64,000 nt of DNA from Pediococcus acidilactici DSM 20284 (GCF_000146325.1 NZ_GL397067.1:499747-563746); one strand, 5' to 3'; counted from the stretch's first letter, positions 28,939 to 38,190 are shown. Numbers and translations: made by a program. Notes: generated by a model from the letters alone, not told the origin.

Positions 28939-29176
28939 TCTATCACCCACTTCCGTAAGATAGACTCATACGATAGTATATTACAGCACTCCCTACTAAT
29001 AAGCAATCAAAACGCACCTATAATTAACACTTTTGTCAAGTATGTTAAATAAGTACTTAAATATTGGGATTACCTCATTTATAGACTAAGCTATCTCAAC
29101 CTCCCCCAAAAATTTCACAAAAAATTCTAAAAACTAGCGAAGACACCGGCAGCCCTGCTAACCTTTTCACTCCACC
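28939..29176 (-). other. Gap upstream of dnaG
   Basis: This AT-rich gap holds a TTGACA at 29039-29034 on the minus strand but no convincing -10 at the right distance (a 17-base spacer gives TGCGTT). A promoter for dnaG-rpoD probably lies here but cannot be placed securely. I see no open frame with a ribosome binding site and no CtsR-type repeat. Confidence 0.4.
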
Positions 29177-29224
29177 AAAAAATCTGTTGGCAGTAATCAC
29201 TTTTCAATCACTGTCAACAGATTT
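29177..29224 (-). terminator. Terminator after glyS
   Basis: A long stem (AAATCTGTTG-CAGT paired with ACTG-CAACAGATTT, small bulges) is followed by TTTTTT on the minus strand. A separate CTCGCTAGCGAG palindrome lies between it and the glyS stop. Confidence 0.85.
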
Positions 29225-29284
29225 TAAATAACTATTGCCACAGCCTCGCTAGCGAGCTCGCAGCTTTTTTTAAAATTTCAATTT

Positions 29285-31357
29285 TTATTTAACCATTACC
29301 TTAGTCAAATCTCCAACACGAAGAACCAAGTTTGCTAAACGGCTCATCATGTTTAACCGGTTTGCTTTAATCTTTGCATCTTTATCCATTACCATGGTAG
29401 CGTCAAAATATTCGGTAATTGCTGGGGTCAAACTAGTCAATTCCTTAAAGAAGGCTGCCATGTCCGAATCATTCATCGCTTCAATCTTAGTGATCAAGTC
29501 AAAGAGCTTACCTTCAGTTTCGTTATTGAATAATTGCGGATCAACTGCCAAGTCACCGGCAGTGGTGTTTTTAGTAGCAATCCGTTGTACCCGGGTTAAG
29601 GCCTCGATCTCATCTTTGAAGGAATCCGCAGCCTTCGCGTTAGTTAGCACTTCGGCAGCCGCAATGATTGTCGTTACGTTGTGCTGGCTTCCGGCAAGCA
29701 CGGCATCTTCAATATCATAGCTAACCGACTGGTGATCAAGGTATTGCTTAATTCGGTCATTGAAGAATTCCACCACTTCGGCAAAGTTTTTATCTACGTC
29801 TACCCCAAAGCTAGTTTGGTCGTCCGCCAACGCTTGCTTAACAGCTTCTTCAAATTTGTTCAAGTCTAGTGACCAATCACGTTGAGCAAGAATTCGAACA
29901 ATCCCGTATGCGTGACGCCGTAAAGCATACGGGTCATTTGAACCGCTTGGGATCATTCCTGCACTAAAGAAGCTAAAGATATTGTCAAACTTATCGGCTA
30001 AAGCTAATACTGCTCCCACAGTGCTTTCAGGAAGTTCGCCTTCCGCACTATTTGGCATGTAGTGTTCCCGAATGGCTTGCGCTACGGCTGGTTTTTCGCC
30101 CTTCAATAGAGCATACTTTTCACCCATCACCCCTTGTAATTCAGGGAACTCACCTACCATCCCAGTAACCAAGTCAAACTTGTAAATTGCTGCAGCACGT
30201 TGCAAGTCTTCAGCTGTTTCTGCATCTAATCCGAGCATTTTAGCAATTACTTGAGCGATGGAGCCGACCCGCGTCATCTTTTCTGCCATAGTACCGATTT
30301 TATCGTGGAAGCTAACCTTTTTAAGTCGGTCAACGTAGTAGTCAATCGAATTCTTTTGATCTTCGTCGTAGAAGAAGGCAGCATCTTCAAGTCGAGCTGT
30401 TAACACTTTTTCATTTCCACGAATAACGTTTTCTAGGTGTTCCTTGTTTCCATTCCGTACGGAAATAAAGTTTGGCAACAGCTTGCCGTCCTGATTCCGC
30501 ACGAAGAAGAACCGTTGATGATCACGCATGGAAGTAATTAAAACTTCTTCGGGAATTGCCAAGTACTTAGGATCAAATTTTCCGCTAAATGCCGTTGGCC
30601 ATTCTACCAGATTATTTACTTCTTCTAATAAGTCAGCGTTCGGCGTCACTTCCCAGTTTTCTTCTTGGGCGATTGCTTGAATTTGTTCGCGAATCAACGC
30701 TTTGCGTTTTTCTGCGTCAACAATCACAAATTCAGCTTGTAGCTTTTCTTCGTACTCACTTGGATTAGCTAAGTCAACCGCTTTACCTAAGAAACGGTGG
30801 CCTTGGCTTTGCCGTCCGGCCTTAATGTCCAAAATTTGGAAAGGCAAAACCTCGTCGTCCAAGATGGAAACCAACCAGCGAATCGGTCTTACAAATTTAA
30901 AGTCGTAGTTCGCCCACTTCATCATGGTTGGGAAGTTCAATGATTCCACCACGTCTTTAATGCCTGGCAAAATTTCTTGGGTAGTTTTACCTTGAATTAG
31001 CTTGTGTACGTATACGTATTCCGTGCCTTTAATGGTTTTAAAGGTAATGTCGTCAACTGTTAAGCCTTGCCCTTTAGTAAAACCAATCGCCGCTTTTGTC
31101 CAATTGCCATCCGCATCTTGGGCAATTTTCCGGGCAGGCCCCTTAGCATCCTCTTCAATATCTGGCTGACGATCGCCAAGTCCATTGATTCGAATTGCTA
31201 GACGACGAGGTGTCGAAAATTGCTCAATAGAATCATAGCTGAGCCGGTTTTCCTTCAAAAATTTAGCAACTTTTTGTGCTAATTGTTGGATGCTCGGTGT
31301 CACCACGTGTGCGGGAATTTCTTCTAAACCAATTTCTAATAAATAACTATGAGCCAT
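29285..31357 (-). CDS. glyS: Glycyl-tRNA synthetase beta subunit
   Basis: The 690-residue beta subunit of the alpha2beta2 glycyl-tRNA synthetase carries tRNA recognition functions. It opens with the standard SYLLEIGLEEIPAHVV and holds an HD-like domain and a C-terminal anticodon-binding region (ITEYFDATMVMDKDAKIKANRLNMM). AGGAGGT inside the end of glyQ precedes its ATG, and the two genes share one base. Length is typical. Confidence 0.97.
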   Translation of the reverse strand: MAHSYLLEIGLEEIPAHVVTPSIQQLAQKVAKFLKENRLSYDSIEQFSTPRRLAIRINGLGDRQPDIEEDAKGPARKIAQDADGNWTKAAIGFTKGQGLTVDDITFKTIKGTEYVYVHKLIQGKTTQEILPGIKDVVESLNFPTMMKWANYDFKFVRPIRWLVSILDDEVLPFQILDIKAGRQSQGHRFLGKAVDLANPSEYEEKLQAEFVIVDAEKRKALIREQIQAIAQEENWEVTPNADLLEEVNNLVEWPTAFSGKFDPKYLAIPEEVLITSMRDHQRFFFVRNQDGKLLPNFISVRNGNKEHLENVIRGNEKVLTARLEDAAFFYDEDQKNSIDYYVDRLKKVSFHDKIGTMAEKMTRVGSIAQVIAKMLGLDAETAEDLQRAAAIYKFDLVTGMVGEFPELQGVMGEKYALLKGEKPAVAQAIREHYMPNSAEGELPESTVGAVLALADKFDNIFSFFSAGMIPSGSNDPYALRRHAYGIVRILAQRDWSLDLNKFEEAVKQALADDQTSFGVDVDKNFAEVVEFFNDRIKQYLDHQSVSYDIEDAVLAGSQHNVTTIIAAAEVLTNAKAADSFKDEIEALTRVQRIATKNTTAGDLAVDPQLFNNETEGKLFDLITKIEAMNDSDMAAFFKELTSLTPAITEYFDATMVMDKDAKIKANRLNMMSRLANLVLRVGDLTKVMVK

Positions 31358-32256
31358 TATTTTACCTCCTTGTCGTCATTTTTTAATAATGGGAAACCAA
31401 GTTTTTCACGTTCTTCAACAAATGCGCGGGCTACTTTACGCGCCATGTTGCGGATTCGAGATAGGAATCCTGCTCGTTCAGTAACTGAGACCGTCCCGCG
31501 AGCATCAAGTAAGTTGAAGGTGTGGCTACATTTCAAGATGTAGTCGTAAGCCGGGTGTACTAAGCCTTTTTCGATTAACCGGTTAGCTTCGGCTTCAAAA
31601 TCGTTAAACATGGTTTCCAACATTGCTTGGTTTGATTCTTCAAATGAATATTTGGAATGTTCGTATTCAGGTTCTTTAAAAATGTCACCGTATGAAACGC
31701 CATTTCCCCACTCTAAATCAAAAACGGATTCTACGTCTTGGATATAGGAGGATAGCCGTTCTAGTCCGTAAGTTACTTCGCTGGTAACGGGGTGTACTTC
31801 GAGCCCCCCCACTTGTTGGAAGTACGTAAATTGGGTAACTTCCATTCCATCAAGCCAAACTTCCCAACCAACACCGGCACAACCCATTGAAGGATTTTCC
31901 CAGTTGTCTTCTACAAACCGAATATCGTGTTCGAGGGGATCAATCCCTAAAGCCTTTAAACTACCCAAATAAAGTTCTTGGATATTTTCCGGTGACGGCT
32001 TCATCACTACTTGGAATTGATGATGTTGGTAAAGCCGGTTAGGGTTTTCCCCGTAACGACCGTCTGCTGGACGCCGAGATGGTTCTACGTAGGCAGCGTT
32101 CCATGGTTCGGGGCCAATTGCCCGTAAGAAAGTGTACGGACTCATCGTGCCCGCACCCTTTTCAGTATCGTAGGCTTCCATCAACATGCATCCTTGGTCT
32201 GCCCAATATTTTTGTAAAGTTAAAATAATTTCTTGGACCGAAAGCTTTTTATTCAT
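31357..32256 (-). CDS. glyQ: Glycyl-tRNA synthetase alpha subunit
   Basis: The 299-residue alpha subunit contains the class II catalytic core that activates glycine. It shows the expected [19 protein letters not shown] and [23 protein letters not shown] segments. AAGGAGG precedes the ATG. It is directly downstream of a T-box leader and forms a two-gene operon with glyS, so charging capacity follows glycine tRNA charging. Confidence 0.97.
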   Translation of the reverse strand: MNKKLSVQEIILTLQKYWADQGCMLMEAYDTEKGAGTMSPYTFLRAIGPEPWNAAYVEPSRRPADGRYGENPNRLYQHHQFQVVMKPSPENIQELYLGSLKALGIDPLEHDIRFVEDNWENPSMGCAGVGWEVWLDGMEVTQFTYFQQVGGLEVHPVTSEVTYGLERLSSYIQDVESVFDLEWGNGVSYGDIFKEPEYEHSKYSFEESNQAMLETMFNDFEAEANRLIEKGLVHPAYDYILKCSHTFNLLDARGTVSVTERAGFLSRIRNMARKVARAFVEEREKLGFPLLKNDDKEVK

Positions 32257-32282
32257 AAGTTCCTCCTTTAAATTTTACGGAC

Positions 32283-32505
32283 AAAAAAAGCCCCTACGTA
32301 GCATAAAATACACTACGTAGGGACGATAATTATCGCGGTTCCACCCTACTTCCGGTGAGTTAATTTCTCACCGACAGCTTGAAATATTTATCTCTTAAGG
32401 ACTCCAAATGCCCCACGGAACCGTTCCTAACCAGCTTCCACTATCCTGGTTTCGCTAATAGTACGGAAAATCCGCTTTGTTCTTCACTGTCCGATTTAAC
32501 AGAGA
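32283..32505 (-). promoter_or_regulatory. Glycine T-box leader of glyQS
   Basis: The minus-strand leader contains the T-box core AGGGTGGAACCGCG (32347-32334). A terminator (CCCTACGTAG/CTACGTAGGG then seven T) lies at 32324-32283. The base of stem I pairs TTATCTCT with AGAGATAA. A GGC triplet followed by A at 32412-32410, in the 3' side of the presumed specifier loop, would read glycine tRNA. Uncharged tRNA-Gly should pair with both sites and allow read-through into glyQS. The T-box is certain; the specifier is inferred. Confidence 0.92.
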
Positions 32506-32507
32506 TA

Positions 32508-32536
32508 ATAATAAAAAACTTTTAATTGGTTGTCAA
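32508..32536 (-). promoter_or_regulatory. glyQS promoter
   Basis: TTGACA (32536-32531) and TATTAT (32513-32508) with a 17-base spacer lie just upstream of the T-box leader and just after the recO stop. Confidence 0.85.
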
Positions 32537-32541
32537 TATAA

Positions 32542-33303
32542 TTAATGCGCCCAATTTTGCATTTGATCAATAAAATGACGACTTTTAAGGTTAATCCCGA
32601 CTTGATCTTGATAAATCCGCTCAGTTAACTGCCAGATTTCTCGCTTAGTTGCTGGTGAAACCGAAATCTGGCCTAATTTAAAAATACTGACCAAACTAAG
32701 CATTGCCATGGTTTTAGCTGCTTTAACGCTAAGGTGCCAGCGGTGTTCGTCTAAATGCCAGTGATTTTGACAAAGCATCCCGCCTCGCGACTCAGAATAA
32801 TCTAATGCCAAATCTCGACGGCCGCAAACGACACAATGATCCCAAACGATTGCAATCCCAAAGGAATTTAGCAATTGAATCTGAATTAGATCCGTAATTA
32901 CTTCCGCATCGTTACCAGCGTCAATCAGGGTCAGCGCCCGGGCTAGCCGGTCAAACCAAGCTTCAATTTTAAAATTATCATCAAATGCAGCGTCAACTAA
33001 ATTTAATAAAAAAGTGGCGTAGGCATTTAATTCAATATCCTGAAAAATATTTTCAAACTGTTTAACGTCTAGGGCAGCGTTAATATACGACAGCCCGTTG
33101 CTCCGAATTAACCCCGAATAACGACCGTGGGTAAACGGCAAAATTGCCGAACGCAACTTAAAATCCTTCTTTTTGGCATTCTTGATGAAAAACATCCGTT
33201 TACCATATTCCCTGGTAAGAAATTTAACCAACAAATCGTTTTCCCGGTGATTTTTGGCAAACATCACCATGCCAGTAAAGTCCGCGTTCACCAATTGGCT
33301 CAT
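32542..33303 (-). CDS. recO: DNA repair protein RecO
   Basis: RecO helps load RecA on gapped DNA in the RecFOR pathway. The 253-residue protein has an N-terminal OB fold (residues 1-80, with HRENDLLVKFLTREYGK), a helical middle and a four-ligand zinc motif (CVVCGRR...CQNH, near residues 153-178). It starts two bases after the era stop, the conserved era-recO order in Firmicutes. The first ATG is used; an internal Met at residue 12 is a weaker alternative. Confidence 0.94.
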   Translation of the reverse strand: MSQLVNADFTGMVMFAKNHRENDLLVKFLTREYGKRMFFIKNAKKKDFKLRSAILPFTHGRYSGLIRSNGLSYINAALDVKQFENIFQDIELNAYATFLLNLVDAAFDDNFKIEAWFDRLARALTLIDAGNDAEVITDLIQIQLLNSFGIAIVWDHCVVCGRRDLALDYSESRGGMLCQNHWHLDEHRWHLSVKAAKTMAMLSLVSIFKLGQISVSPATKREIWQLTERIYQDQVGINLKSRHFIDQMQNWAH

Positions 33304-33305
33304 AT

Positions 33306-34220
33306 TTAATATTCGTCCTTTTTATAACCGAAGGATTGCAAAATCCCTTGTTTATCACGCCATCCTTCAGAAACTTTAACCCATAGTTCAAGATAAACCC
33401 GGCTACCTAGTAAATGTTCAATGTCTACTCGCGCCCGGCTGCCAATTTCTTTTAGCATCCGACCGCCTTTGCCAATGATGATTCCCTTTTGGGTGGGGCG
33501 GTCCACAATGATCGTTGCGCTAATATCCACGAGGTCATCCTTACCAGGTTTCATGGATTCAATAACTACAGCTACGGAATGGGGAACTTCTTGCCGAGTT
33601 AACTGCAATACTTTTTCCCGAATCAATTCAGAAACCACAAACCGTTCTGGATGATCGGTAACTTGGTCGCTTGGGTAATATTGCGGACCTTCGGGCATCT
33701 GTTTACTCAAGGTTGCTAAGAGCTCGTTAATGTTGTTACCTTGTAACGCTGAAATTGGGAAAACCTCGGTCCAATCCAAAGCATCCCGGTACGAATCAAC
33801 AATCGGTAACAGCTCGTCTGGATGAACTAAGTCAATCTTATTAATCACCAAATAAATTGGCCGATTTTTAATTTTCTTCAACCGTTCGATAATGTAGTTA
33901 TCCCCGGCACCCCGTTTTTGATCCGCATTGACCATAAACATTACCGCATCAACTTCGTTTAACGAAGATATGGCGGATTGAACCATAAAGTCCCCTAGTT
34001 TATTGTGAGCTTTATGAATACCTGGAGTGTCGATAAAGACAATTTGTTCGCGGTCCGTAGTATAAATACCTTGGATCTTATTCCGGGTAGTTTGTGGGAC
34101 GTCGCTCATAATCGCTACCTTTTGACCAACAACGTAGTTTAAAAAGGTCGATTTACCAACGTTAGGCCGGCCAACGATTGCCACAAAGCCCGAATGAAAA
34201 GCTTGTTTATTTTCTTCCAT
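33306..34220 (-). CDS. era: GTPase Era
   Basis: Era is an essential GTPase that binds 16S rRNA during 30S maturation. The product has the P-loop GRPNVGKST (near residue 18), DTPGIHK switch II, NKIDL (near 125) and a C-terminal KH domain ([23 protein letters not shown], near 240). The ATG at 34220 is chosen; a GTG two codons earlier is possible because AAGGAA lies at a suitable distance from it. In Bacillus, cdd lies between dgkA and era; it is missing here. Confidence 0.96.
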   Translation of the reverse strand: MEENKQAFHSGFVAIVGRPNVGKSTFLNYVVGQKVAIMSDVPQTTRNKIQGIYTTDREQIVFIDTPGIHKAHNKLGDFMVQSAISSLNEVDAVMFMVNADQKRGAGDNYIIERLKKIKNRPIYLVINKIDLVHPDELLPIVDSYRDALDWTEVFPISALQGNNINELLATLSKQMPEGPQYYPSDQVTDHPERFVVSELIREKVLQLTRQEVPHSVAVVIESMKPGKDDLVDISATIIVDRPTQKGIIIGKGGRMLKEIGSRARVDIEHLLGSRVYLELWVKVSEGWRDKQGILQSFGYKKDEY

Positions 34221-34244
34221 AATCACGATTCCGTTTCCTTAATT

Positions 34245-34628
34245 TTAAAAAAAGTGGTGTGCAAAAACCAATAATCCAATCAAGACGGTGAATACTGCGG
34301 TTAGTAAGACCGCTGCTGACGCGGCATCCTTAGCCTGTTTAACTAGAAATTGGTACTTGCCATTACAAGCAAAGTCCGCCAATCGTTCAATTGCTGAATT
34401 AAAAGCTTCCGCCACAAACATTGCTCCGATACAAACCACGATCGCAATCCATTCCATCAGTGACAAGTGGATTGCTAAACCACAGCCAACGACTAACACC
34501 GCAATTAAACAGTGGTAACGGAAGTTGCGTTCACGTAGAAAAATATCTTTAACCCCGTACATCGCGTGGGCAATCGATTGGATTAGCGAGCGGTTCTTTT
34601 CGGTTTGGCGTTTATCTTTCAAGACCAT
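34245..34628 (-). CDS. dgkA: Undecaprenol/diacylglycerol kinase
   Basis: The small membrane kinase phosphorylates undecaprenol (the Gram-positive role) or diacylglycerol, feeding lipid carrier back to cell-wall synthesis. The product of about 127 residues has three transmembrane helices and the family motif VAEAFNSAIERLADF with the catalytic Glu near residue 76. It overlaps the end of ybeY. The ATG at 34628 is preferred over the GTG two codons earlier; neither has a clear ribosome binding site, so coupling to ybeY is likely. Confidence 0.92.
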   Translation of the reverse strand: MVLKDKRQTEKNRSLIQSIAHAMYGVKDIFLRERNFRYHCLIAVLVVGCGLAIHLSLMEWIAIVVCIGAMFVAEAFNSAIERLADFACNGKYQFLVKQAKDAASAAVLLTAVFTVLIGLLVFAHHFF

Positions 34629-35082
34629 AAGCACTCATAATTTCTTTTTGAAGCGGGAACATTTTTTCTTGGTCTTCCTTTTTCATGTGATCATAGCCGT
34701 TAAGATGTAAGAAACCATGGACACATAAAAACCCTAGTTCCCGTTCGTAAGAATGTCCCAAAAATTCCGCCTGTTCAGCAACTTTGTCAACCGAAATCAT
34801 CAAATCCCCAATGTTATCCGGAATTTCTTCTGCCATTTCAGGATCCATAATAATATCTTCATCTTCGTCGTTAATTGCAAAACTAATTACGTCAGTAGGA
34901 CGATCTACGTTGCGATATTCGCGGTTAATTTTTTGAATTTCATCATTATGCATTAAGGTAACCGAAATTTCAGTTGCCACGTCTAATTTTAAATAATTTC
35001 CGGCAAAGTCTAAAATGTTCGCAATTAAATCCAAATGTTGTTGGGGTACTTCTTCAGTATGATCAAATATTTGAATATCCAT
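34612..35082 (-). CDS. ybeY: Endoribonuclease YbeY
   Basis: YbeY is a metal-dependent RNase needed for 16S rRNA 3' end maturation and ribosome quality control. The product of about 156 residues carries the three-His zinc signature HGFLHLNGYDH near its C-terminus and the RPTDVISF segment near residue 65. I chose the second of two adjacent ATGs (35082), seven bases from AAAGGA; the longer frame runs into phoH. It lies between phoH and dgkA, the conserved order. Confidence 0.95.
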   Translation of the reverse strand: MDIQIFDHTEEVPQQHLDLIANILDFAGNYLKLDVATEISVTLMHNDEIQKINREYRNVDRPTDVISFAINDEDEDIIMDPEMAEEIPDNIGDLMISVDKVAEQAEFLGHSYERELGFLCVHGFLHLNGYDHMKKEDQEKMFPLQKEIMSAYGLER

Positions 35083-35086
35083 CATA

Positions 35087-36055
35087 TTATCCTTTCGCTT
35101 CTTTTTCGTCGTAAGCTTTGACAATCTTCGCAACTACAGGATGGCGAATAACGTCGTTAGCGGTGAAGTTAACGAACGCTACCTTATTGACGTTACTTAA
35201 CACAATTTGTGCTTCCTTCAAGCCACTGCGGGTGCCTCGCGGTAAGTCAATTTGGGTCACATCCCCGTTAACAATCATTTTAGAACCAAATCCCAAACGA
35301 GTTAAGAACATTTTCATCTGTTGATTAGTCGTATTTTGGGCCTCATCAAGGATTACGAACGCGTTATCGAGAGTACGTCCGCGCATATAAGCCAACGGCG
35401 CAATTTCAATTACACCACGATCTAATAAACGCGTAGTGTGTTCTGCCCCAATAATTTGATACAACGCGTCATAAACTGGTCGGAGGTATGGATCAACCTT
35501 TTCTTTCAGGTCACCTGGTAAAAATCCTAGACTTTCACCGGCTTCTACAGCTGGCCGGGTTAAAATGATTCGTTCTACGTCGCCCCGCTTTAAAGCCGCC
35601 ACGGCCATCACCACCGCTAAGTATGTCTTACCAGTTCCGGCCGGACCGATTCCAAACGTCACGTCGTTATTCTTGACTGATTCCACGTACTGCCGCTGTC
35701 CAAAGTTCTTAATCCGAACTGGTTTACCCTTCGCATCCTTAATTAAGACCGTTGAATAAAGCTCGGGCAGGTAGTTTAAGGTTCCCTTTTCAGCCATCTT
35801 CATGGCACTAACGAAATCGGTGCTGCTAAGTTGCACCCCGGTTTTTAAAACTTGAACCAGCGTTTTCAAAATTGCAATGGTTTGTTCTACGTCAGTTTGT
35901 GCGCCCCTTACGGTAATTCGTTCGCCAAACGGAAGTACCTTGACGTTCATCCCTTCCTCAATAATCGGCACGAAGCGTTCCTGATTACCAAGCAGTGACA
36001 TTTCTAAATTTGGATCTGATAATATGAGATTCTTTTCGAACAACTCTTCAGACAC
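35087..36055 (-). CDS. phoH: PhoH-family ATPase
   Basis: The 322-residue protein has an N-terminal KH-like region and a helicase-like P-loop ATPase domain with GPAGTGKTYLAVVMA (near residue 133) and the Walker B FVILDEAQN (near 232). PhoH proteins are predicted RNA-associated ATPases, and in Firmicutes they sit beside ybeY. The start is GTG at 36055, four bases after GGGGAAGG. The biochemical role is not fully settled. Confidence 0.93.
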   Translation of the reverse strand: MSEELFEKNLILSDPNLEMSLLGNQERFVPIIEEGMNVKVLPFGERITVRGAQTDVEQTIAILKTLVQVLKTGVQLSSTDFVSAMKMAEKGTLNYLPELYSTVLIKDAKGKPVRIKNFGQRQYVESVKNNDVTFGIGPAGTGKTYLAVVMAVAALKRGDVERIILTRPAVEAGESLGFLPGDLKEKVDPYLRPVYDALYQIIGAEHTTRLLDRGVIEIAPLAYMRGRTLDNAFVILDEAQNTTNQQMKMFLTRLGFGSKMIVNGDVTQIDLPRGTRSGLKEAQIVLSNVNKVAFVNFTANDVIRHPVVAKIVKAYDEKEAKG

Positions 36056-36066
36056 GTTACCTTCCC

Positions 36067-36510
36067 CTAACCTAAGGTATTTTTTACAATTTCGTTAACT
36101 TTGGCACCGTCTGCCTTACCTTTTACTTTAGGCATCAATGTCGACATTACTTTTCCAAAGTCTGCCTTCGAAGTTGCCCCGGTCTCTTCAATTACTTGGT
36201 TAATGATTTCTTGCAATTCGTCATCGCTTAGTTGTTTAGGCATGTACTTTTCAACAACCTTTAATTCAGCTTCAGTTTCTTTTACCAAGTCATCGCGGTT
36301 ACCCTTTTTGAACTCAGCAATTGAATCTTTCCGTTGCTTATAAGCGCGGTTAATCACCGTAGCAAAATCATCTTCGGTTAATTCGTGACCAACCCGACCT
36401 TGTTCGTTTAAAAGTTCGGACTTGATCATCCGAATTACGCTTAAGCTTAATTTATCGTGGGCCTTCATGGCAGTTTTTAAGTCGTCGTTAATTTGCTTTG
36501 TAAAATCCAT
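36067..36510 (-). CDS. yqeY: GatB/YqeY domain protein
   Basis: This 147-residue helical protein matches YqeY, a stand-alone version of the tRNA-binding tail of GatB. Visible signatures are LSLSVIRMIKSELLNEQG and KVVEKYMPKQLSDDEL. The family is linked to amidotransferase or tRNA handling, but its own function is unknown. I chose the ATG at 36510, after AAAGGAGA; the longer frame begins inside the rpsU terminator region. rpsU-yqeY pairing is common. Confidence 0.93.
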   Translation of the reverse strand: MDFTKQINDDLKTAMKAHDKLSLSVIRMIKSELLNEQGRVGHELTEDDFATVINRAYKQRKDSIAEFKKGNRDDLVKETEAELKVVEKYMPKQLSDDELQEIINQVIEETGATSKADFGKVMSTLMPKVKGKADGAKVNEIVKNTLG

Positions 36511-36531
36511 TTTTATTCTCCTTTTAGTATA

Positions 36532-36558
36532 CAAAAAAAGCTCCTGAAATTCAGGAGC
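36532..36558 (-). terminator. Terminator between rpsU and yqeY
   Basis: A compact GCTCCTGAA/TTCAGGAGC hairpin with virtually no loop spacer is followed by seven T on the minus strand. It probably reduces transcription from rpsU into yqeY. Confidence 0.85.
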
Positions 36559-36568
36559 GATGATCGGA

Positions 36569-36754
36569 TTAGAAGCGTTTCTTGTTCTTGCGCTTTCTTG
36601 CAGCTTCCGATTTCAACTTGCGTTTTACGCTAGGTTTTTCGTAAAATTCACGTTTACGATATTCTTGTAGAGTACCAGACTTTGACACCGTACGTTTAAA
36701 GCGACGAAGAGCGTCATCAAGTGACTCGTTTTTGCGAACAACTGTTTTTGACAA
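36569..36754 (-). CDS. rpsU: 30S ribosomal protein S21
   Basis: The 61-residue basic protein is a canonical S21 ([20 protein letters not shown]...KRKNKKRF). S21 sits at the 16S rRNA 3' end and takes part in initiation. The start codon is TTG at 36754, seven bases after a GGAGGG site, which is unusual for a ribosomal protein and may limit its synthesis. It heads the unit running to era and recO. Confidence 0.96.
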
Positions 36755-36817
36755 TGTGATTCCCTCCCTCCGAGCTTTGAAATAACAATTCGTACTTAGT
36801 ACTCATGTTTCTTAAAC

Positions 36818-36846
36818 ATTATAACTGAACTAAACCATACCGTCAA
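36818..36846 (-). promoter_or_regulatory. rpsU promoter
   Basis: TTGACG (36846-36841) and TATAAT (36823-36818) are 17 bases apart. This is a near-perfect sigma-A promoter. Confidence 0.88.
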
Positions 36847-36884
36847 CAACAAATAATTAACTAGTTGCATAACGATTTGTTTAT

Positions 36885-36925
36885 CGAAACCGTTTTCTTG
36901 CCTTTTAAAGTTATGTTACTATCAT
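36885..36925 (+). promoter_or_regulatory. ppsR promoter with overlapping cre-like site
   Basis: TTGCCT (36898-36903) and TATCAT (36920-36925) with a 16-base spacer precede ppsR. CGAAACCGTTTTCT at 36885-36898 matches 13 of 14 cre positions if the sixth is free, and touches the -35. CcpA control is plausible but inferred. Confidence 0.5.
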
Positions 36926-36953
36926 ATAAAAGGATAACAGGAGCGAATTAATT

Positions 36954-37763
36954 ATGACAGAAAACAAACAAATTACTAACGTTTTTATCATTTCCGATTC
37001 CGTCGGAGATACTGGTGATCAAGTAGCCCGCGCCGCCGCTGCCCAATTTTTAGATGCCCACTTGCGTTTTTCACGCTACCCCTTCACCCAGACCATTTCT
37101 TTACTAGATAGCATTTTAAAAAAAGCTGAACGGGAAAAGGCAATGATTTTTTCTACATTTGTTGATCCAAAGCTTAACCAACGCACTAAAACTTTTTGCC
37201 AAGAAAAAAATTTAAAATATTTTGACGTTCTGACCCCCGCCATCCAGCTTTTTGCCGAGGAGACCGGCCTAACTTCTTCCAATACTCCAGGAAGACGTCA
37301 CTCCCTTAATGAAAACTATTTCGATAAGATCTCAGCAATGGAATTTGCGGTAACCTACGATGATGGTAAAGATCCCGCTGGTTTCTTAAAAGCTGACATC
37401 GTTCTACTAGGGGTTTCACGGACTTCCAAGACGCCGTTATCACTCTACCTTGCTAATAAGGGGTATAAAGTAGCTAATCTGCCATTGGTGCCTAAAACCC
37501 AAATTCCTGAAGAAATTTGGCAGGTTGACCGCGATAAAATTTTTGGTTTAACCACCACCAAGGAAGTTCTCAACGGGATCCGCCGGCAACGCATGATTTC
37601 ATACGGTTTGAACCCCGATTCTTCATACGCAGATATGGACAGCATTAATAAAGAACTCCAATTTGCGGACGACCTATTTAAAAAAATCGGCTGCTTAGTA
37701 ATTAATACGGCTAATAAATCAATCGAAGAAACCGCGACAATTATTATGGAAAGCCTCGCGTAA
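36954..37763 (+). CDS. ppsR: Pyruvate, phosphate dikinase regulatory protein (DUF299)
   Basis: Members act as bifunctional kinase/phosphorylases that switch off or on pyruvate phosphate dikinase (or PEP synthase) by ADP-dependent phosphorylation and Pi-dependent dephosphorylation. The 269-residue protein shows the family start ISDSVGDTGDQVARAA and the P-loop-like GVSRTSKTPLSLYLANKGYKVANLPLVP (near residue 150). AGGAGC precedes the ATG by nine bases. No dikinase gene is in this window, so the target is unseen. It is divergent from rpsU, next to which it is often found. Confidence 0.92.
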   Translation: MTENKQITNVFIISDSVGDTGDQVARAAAAQFLDAHLRFSRYPFTQTISLLDSILKKAEREKAMIFSTFVDPKLNQRTKTFCQEKNLKYFDVLTPAIQLFAEETGLTSSNTPGRRHSLNENYFDKISAMEFAVTYDDGKDPAGFLKADIVLLGVSRTSKTPLSLYLANKGYKVANLPLVPKTQIPEEIWQVDRDKIFGLTTTKEVLNGIRRQRMISYGLNPDSSYADMDSINKELQFADDLFKKIGCLVINTANKSIEETATIIMESLA

Positions 37764-37785
37764 CCTCATTTAAGAAGGGATTAAT

Positions 37786-38190
37786 ATGAAAAAAACATTA
37801 GTGTTCTTAGGATTTGCGGTAGTGTTAATTGGAAGCATTACTTTAGGATGGCACCTCACGCATCGTCCTAGCTCTGCCACTAAGCAAGACTATGCCCAAG
37901 TTTATAACGCACACCAAAGTAAAATCGCCACCATCACTAATCATCAAAAAATTAGTTACTTATCTAACCTCCTTGGCGATTTGGGGTCAGCACGGAGAGT
38001 TCACCCAAAAAAGCCTCAGAACGGCCAGTTGCTCCGTCATTTTAAAATCGTTCAAATTAATCCGTCGGCCAAAATTGACGCTTTTATCTACCGGAACCAC
38101 ACCATTACGGTTAAAAATCTTCCCGTGGTTCATTCTGGAGCCTGGCACTTAAGTAGCCAGCAGTATCAAAAATTAGCGCATTTACGTTAA
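37786..38190 (+). CDS. Small membrane-anchored or secreted hypothetical protein
   Basis: I do not recognise this 134-residue protein. It starts MKKTLVFLGFAVVLIGSITLGWHLT, an uncleaved signal anchor or signal peptide, followed by about 108 basic, soluble residues outside the cell. No lipobox, LysM or catalytic motif is visible. It begins 22 bases after ppsR with its own AAGGGA site and is probably co-transcribed with it. A two-hairpin repeat element follows. Confidence 0.6.
   Translation: MKKTLVFLGFAVVLIGSITLGWHLTHRPSSATKQDYAQVYNAHQSKIATITNHQKISYLSNLLGDLGSARRVHPKKPQNGQLLRHFKIVQINPSAKIDAFIYRNHTITVKNLPVVHSGAWHLSSQQYQKLAHLR

Noticed and set aside
29034-29039. TTGACA as dnaG -35
   Set aside because: No acceptable -10 lies 16-18 bases downstream, so the promoter could not be called.
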